The position numbers were made by a program, and so were the translations under genes. DNA of 64,000 nt. Source: DATFXM01 sp035315885 (GTDB taxonomy: Bacteria; Acidobacteriota; Blastocatellia; UBA7656). Numbering within the stretch: the stretch's first letter is position 1; each line of letters starts with the position of its first letter. Of this stretch, positions 61,632 through 64,000 are shown piece by piece. The notes under the pieces were generated by a model. That model was not told the DNA's origin. It searched no databases and saw only the letters and a list, made by a program, of their open reading frames with translations. The stretch covers positions 62,001-126,000 of the forward strand of contig DATFXM010000097.1 in the NCBI GenBank assembly GCA_035315885.1, given 5' to 3'.

Positions 61632-62858
61632 CTACTCGTAACGCAGTGCATCAATCGGATCCAGGGAGGCGGCCTTTCGCGCTGGATAGTACCCAAACAC
61701 AATCCCAACCAGCATTGAGAAAATCACCGCCACGAAGATCGAAATCGGAGAGATCAAAGTGGGCCAGTTCAAAGTCTTCGAGATGATAATGGCCGCGCCT
61801 ATGCCTACGAACACGCCAATTAGTCCGCCTACCGCTGAAAGCGTAACAGACTCGATCAGGAACTGGCTCCGGATTACTTTGCTCCGAGCTCCAATAGACA
61901 TCCTGATGCCGATTTCTCTAGTGCGCTCGGTCACAGAGACAAGCATGATGTTCATGATTCCGATTCCGCCCACAAGCAGCGAAACGCCGGCAATCGACGC
62001 CAGGAGGTTGATCATGATTCTGCTGGACTGGTCAGCAGCTTCGGCGACATCAGTGAGGTTTCGTACGGTGAAGTCGTTGTCCTGATTGATCGTGAGCTTG
62101 TGCCGCTGCCTTAAGAGTTCGGTGATCTGCCTCTCCGCGGTAAACGTCGCTGTAGGACTCACCGCGGATATCATCGCGTAGTGCACCCACGTGATTGTGA
62201 GCATTTTCTTTTGCGCGGTGGTGTACGGGACGATCACCGTATCGTCCTGGTCCTGACCGAACTGACTCTGCCCCTTTGCGGAAAGAGTTCCGAGAATTCG
62301 AAACGGTAGGTTTCGAATTCGAAGCGTTTGACCAACCGGATCAACTCCCTGGAATAAGTTGTCCGCGACCGTCTTCCCGATTACGCACACGCGTGCCCCA
62401 GTCCTGACGTCACTCTCGGCGAAGAATTCTCCACTGGCGACGGGCCACGCCCTTATGTCCGGGAATTTTTGATTTGTCCCTACTATTCCACTCGAAGCCA
62501 CCCAGTTCTGATTTCCAAAAACGAGCTGGGCGCCGCGAACCGAGACCGCAGGCGTGGATGCGCTGACTGACGGACACTCGCGTTCCATCGCATCCACATC
62601 CTCGGCCGTCAGCGTAGTAGCCGAACCCATTCCGCCCCGCATCCCGCCCTGATTGGTTGAACCGGACCACACGTACAGCATGTTATTGCCCAGGTTGGCA
62701 ATTTGAGACTGAATGGAAGCCGATGCGCCCTGACCGATGCCGACCATCGCAATCACCGCCCCAACTCCGATGATGATTCCGAGCATCGTCAAACTGGACC
62801 GCATCTTGTTCCGGCCCAACGCCTGCAACGCAACCTTAAAAGTCACCAGCGGATTCAT
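61632..62858 (-). CDS. macB: MacB-type ABC transporter permease (FtsX family)
   Basis: A 408-aa permease: TM1 after an N-terminal cytoplasmic helix (MNPLVTFKVALQALGRNKMR, SLTMLGIIIGVGAVIAMVGI), a ~230-residue MacB-type periplasmic domain, then three TMs (LLASIAGVSLLVGGIGIMNI, TLSAVGGLIGVFVGIGAAII, ISIFVAVIFSMLVGIVFGYY). The fold and order match MacB/LolC-like FtsX proteins. It overlaps the ATPase gene by 4 bp (ATGA). Confidence 0.93.
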   Translation of the reverse strand: MNPLVTFKVALQALGRNKMRSSLTMLGIIIGVGAVIAMVGIGQGASASIQSQIANLGNNMLYVWSGSTNQGGMRGGMGSATTLTAEDVDAMERECPSVSASTPAVSVRGAQLVFGNQNWVASSGIVGTNQKFPDIRAWPVASGEFFAESDVRTGARVCVIGKTVADNLFQGVDPVGQTLRIRNLPFRILGTLSAKGQSQFGQDQDDTVIVPYTTAQKKMLTITWVHYAMISAVSPTATFTAERQITELLRQRHKLTINQDNDFTVRNLTDVAEAADQSSRIMINLLASIAGVSLLVGGIGIMNIMLVSVTERTREIGIRMSIGARSKVIRSQFLIESVTLSAVGGLIGVFVGIGAAIIISKTLNWPTLISPISIFVAVIFSMLVGIVFGYYPARKAASLDPIDALRYE

Positions 62859-63679
62859 TCTTCGAACTCCTCGTCGTCGTCATCGATCAAGGGCATCCTT
62901 GCCAGCTCTTCGGCGGCCGAACGCGGCTCGCCGACCCGCCGGTCGTCCTTAATCCGTCCGTCCTTGAATACAATGACCCTGCGCGCATATTGCGCGATGT
63001 CCGGCTCATGAGTGACGAGCGCGATCGTAATACCGCGGTCTCGATTGAGCTGCTGAAAGACATCCATCACCTCAACCGACGTACGGCTGTCCAGATTCCC
63101 GGTGGGTTCGTCCGCGAGTATGATCGAAGGGCGATTTACCAGCGCACGCGCTATTGCCACCCTCTGCTGTTGCCCGCCGGACAACTGATTGGGCATGTTG
63201 TTGAGCCGGCTCGACAGCCCCACGATTTCCAGGGCCTCTTTTCCCCGCTCGGTGCGTTCCTTAGCTTTTACCCCCATATACAGCATCGGAAGCTCGACAT
63301 TCTCCAGCGCCGAGGTCCTCGCCAGCAGGTTGAATCCCTGGAATACAAAACCGATTTTGCGATTTCGTATATCGGCAAGCTCGTCGCGCGACAGCTTCGA
63401 GACGTCCTGGTTCTCCAAAAAGTAATGCCCTCGGGTAGGCCGGTCCAGGCATCCGATGATGTTCATCGTAGTCGACTTTCCGGAGCCCGACGCGCCCATG
63501 ATTGCTATGAACTCACCGCGATCTATCTGCAGCGAAACCCCGCGTAGCGCGTGAATCTCGACGTCGCCCATGTGATAGACCTTGTGAATATGGTCCAGCG
63601 AAATGAGCGGGGGTCCGATCAGCGGATCAAGGTCGCGGTTGTGGTCAGTTATGATTTGAGCTTCCAAGTCTTGATTCAC
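62855..63679 (-). CDS. macB: MacB-type ABC transporter ATP-binding protein
   Basis: GTG 63679 (VNQDLEAQII) gives 274 aa; the frame is open to 63784 but overlaps the upstream gene there. Walker A MGASGSGKSTTMNIIGCLD, signature LSGGQQQRVAIARALVN, Walker B IILADEPTGNLD and H-loop IALVTHEPD are present. Here ATPase and permease are separate genes, unlike fused MacB of Escherichia coli. Works with the permease and the MacA-like adaptor. Confidence 0.93.
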   Translation of the reverse strand: MNQDLEAQIITDHNRDLDPLIGPPLISLDHIHKVYHMGDVEIHALRGVSLQIDRGEFIAIMGASGSGKSTTMNIIGCLDRPTRGHYFLENQDVSKLSRDELADIRNRKIGFVFQGFNLLARTSALENVELPMLYMGVKAKERTERGKEALEIVGLSSRLNNMPNQLSGGQQQRVAIARALVNRPSIILADEPTGNLDSRTSVEVMDVFQQLNRDRGITIALVTHEPDIAQYARRVIVFKDGRIKDDRRVGEPRSAAEELARMPLIDDDDEEFEE

Positions 63680-63743
63680 CCTTTGGCTGGCGGGACGCGC
63701 GAGCCGCCTCGTTACGGGCGGCTCACGCCTGCCGGCATTTCGA

Positions 63744-64000
63744 TTACCGCCGTGGACCGCCTCCCATCGGAGGACGCTGACCAAACGGCGAGCCGCTCTG
63801 CGGTTGTGTCCGGTTCCCTCCGGAATCGTTCTGACCGATGACTACAGTCTCGCCCTCCTTGAGATCGCCCCCAATAATCTGTGTAAAGCGTCCGTTGGTG
63901 ATTCCGGTGCGCACGAAGCGCGGCTCGATAGTCTTTGTCGCGGTCAAGACCCAGACCATCTGTCCGCCTCTTCGTTGACCTGGCTGCCCGCTGCCGCGGC
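63744..64000 (-). CDS. MacA-like periplasmic adaptor (partial, window edge)
   Basis: Only the C-terminal ~85 residues are seen, running off the window end. QMVWVLTATKTIEPRFVRTG and GGDLKEGETVVIG match the membrane-proximal end of RND/MacA membrane fusion proteins. The tail ends in a Gly/Pro-rich GQRPPMGGGPRR. It precedes the MacB ATPase and permease genes, as expected for a tripartite efflux or export system. Confidence 0.8.
   Translation of the reverse strand, partial: RGSGQPGQRRGGQMVWVLTATKTIEPRFVRTGITNGRFTQIIGGDLKEGETVVIGQNDSGGNRTQPQSGSPFGQRPPMGGGPRR

Overview
The window is a dense, moderately GC-rich bacterial chromosome segment with about 53 protein genes on both strands and one tRNA gene. 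The gene set suggests an Acidobacteriota-type diderm, probably a Blastocatellia relative: an Oar-like TonB-dependent receptor with an N-terminal carboxypeptidase-like domain, a DUF2723 membrane protein, LolA-like outer-membrane proteins, a MacA/MacB exporter, Mpl muropeptide recycling, and a dnaK-dnaJ-hspR heat-shock cluster. The lineage is an inference from gene content; no rRNA is present. No phage, integrase, insertion sequence or CRISPR array was seen.

Layout. 0-13.5 kb is mostly housekeeping: a DICT-GAF-GGDEF diguanylate cyclase, a GT39-like membrane protein, DAHP synthase, argS, larC overlapping folE, metG, a CYTH-like hypothetical, ruvB and a small exported protein ending at a strong terminator. 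13.6-24.3 kb has DUF1232, mpl, an MDR dehydrogenase, HU, a STAS protein and tRNA-Val(CAC), together with three large exported proteins (sialidase-fold, matrixin-like protease, PPC protein) that appear to share a C-terminal TIG-like domain. 24.4-32.3 kb holds an NtrC-type regulator with its histidine kinase, a single-domain XdhC, a DUF2723 protein and two LolA-like paralogues. 32.5-38.4 kb has a tandem Usp protein, the dnaX-ybaB-recR operon (dnaX carries an A AAA AAG slippery heptamer) and two unusual uncharacterised proteins. 38.5-49.7 kb is a long co-directional block: zinc-ribbon membrane protein, DUF4129, a large membrane protein, ABC ATPase and permease, a coiled-coil membrane protein, DinB, MoxR and DUF58. 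49.8-54.4 kb has pgsA, dnaK, dnaJ, a small membrane protein and hspR. 54.6-64 kb has the TonB-type receptor, a rhomboid-TPR protein, DUF1801, a MltD-type transglycosylase and a MacA/MacB exporter cut by the window end.

How the genes fit together. Envelope biology dominates (peptidoglycan recycling and cleavage, lipoprotein handling, export, intramembrane proteolysis), next to tRNA charging, replication and repair genes. HspR probably represses dnaK through a HAIR-like site overlapping a clear sigma-70 promoter.

The structure not explained by genes is a set of intergenic palindromes. Their arms are built from short tandem units, mostly heptamers (GTTCTGA, CTGCCTA and TTCGGGT types), and they sit against, or even encode, the stop codons of neighbouring genes. 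At least ten copies in five sequence families are visible.
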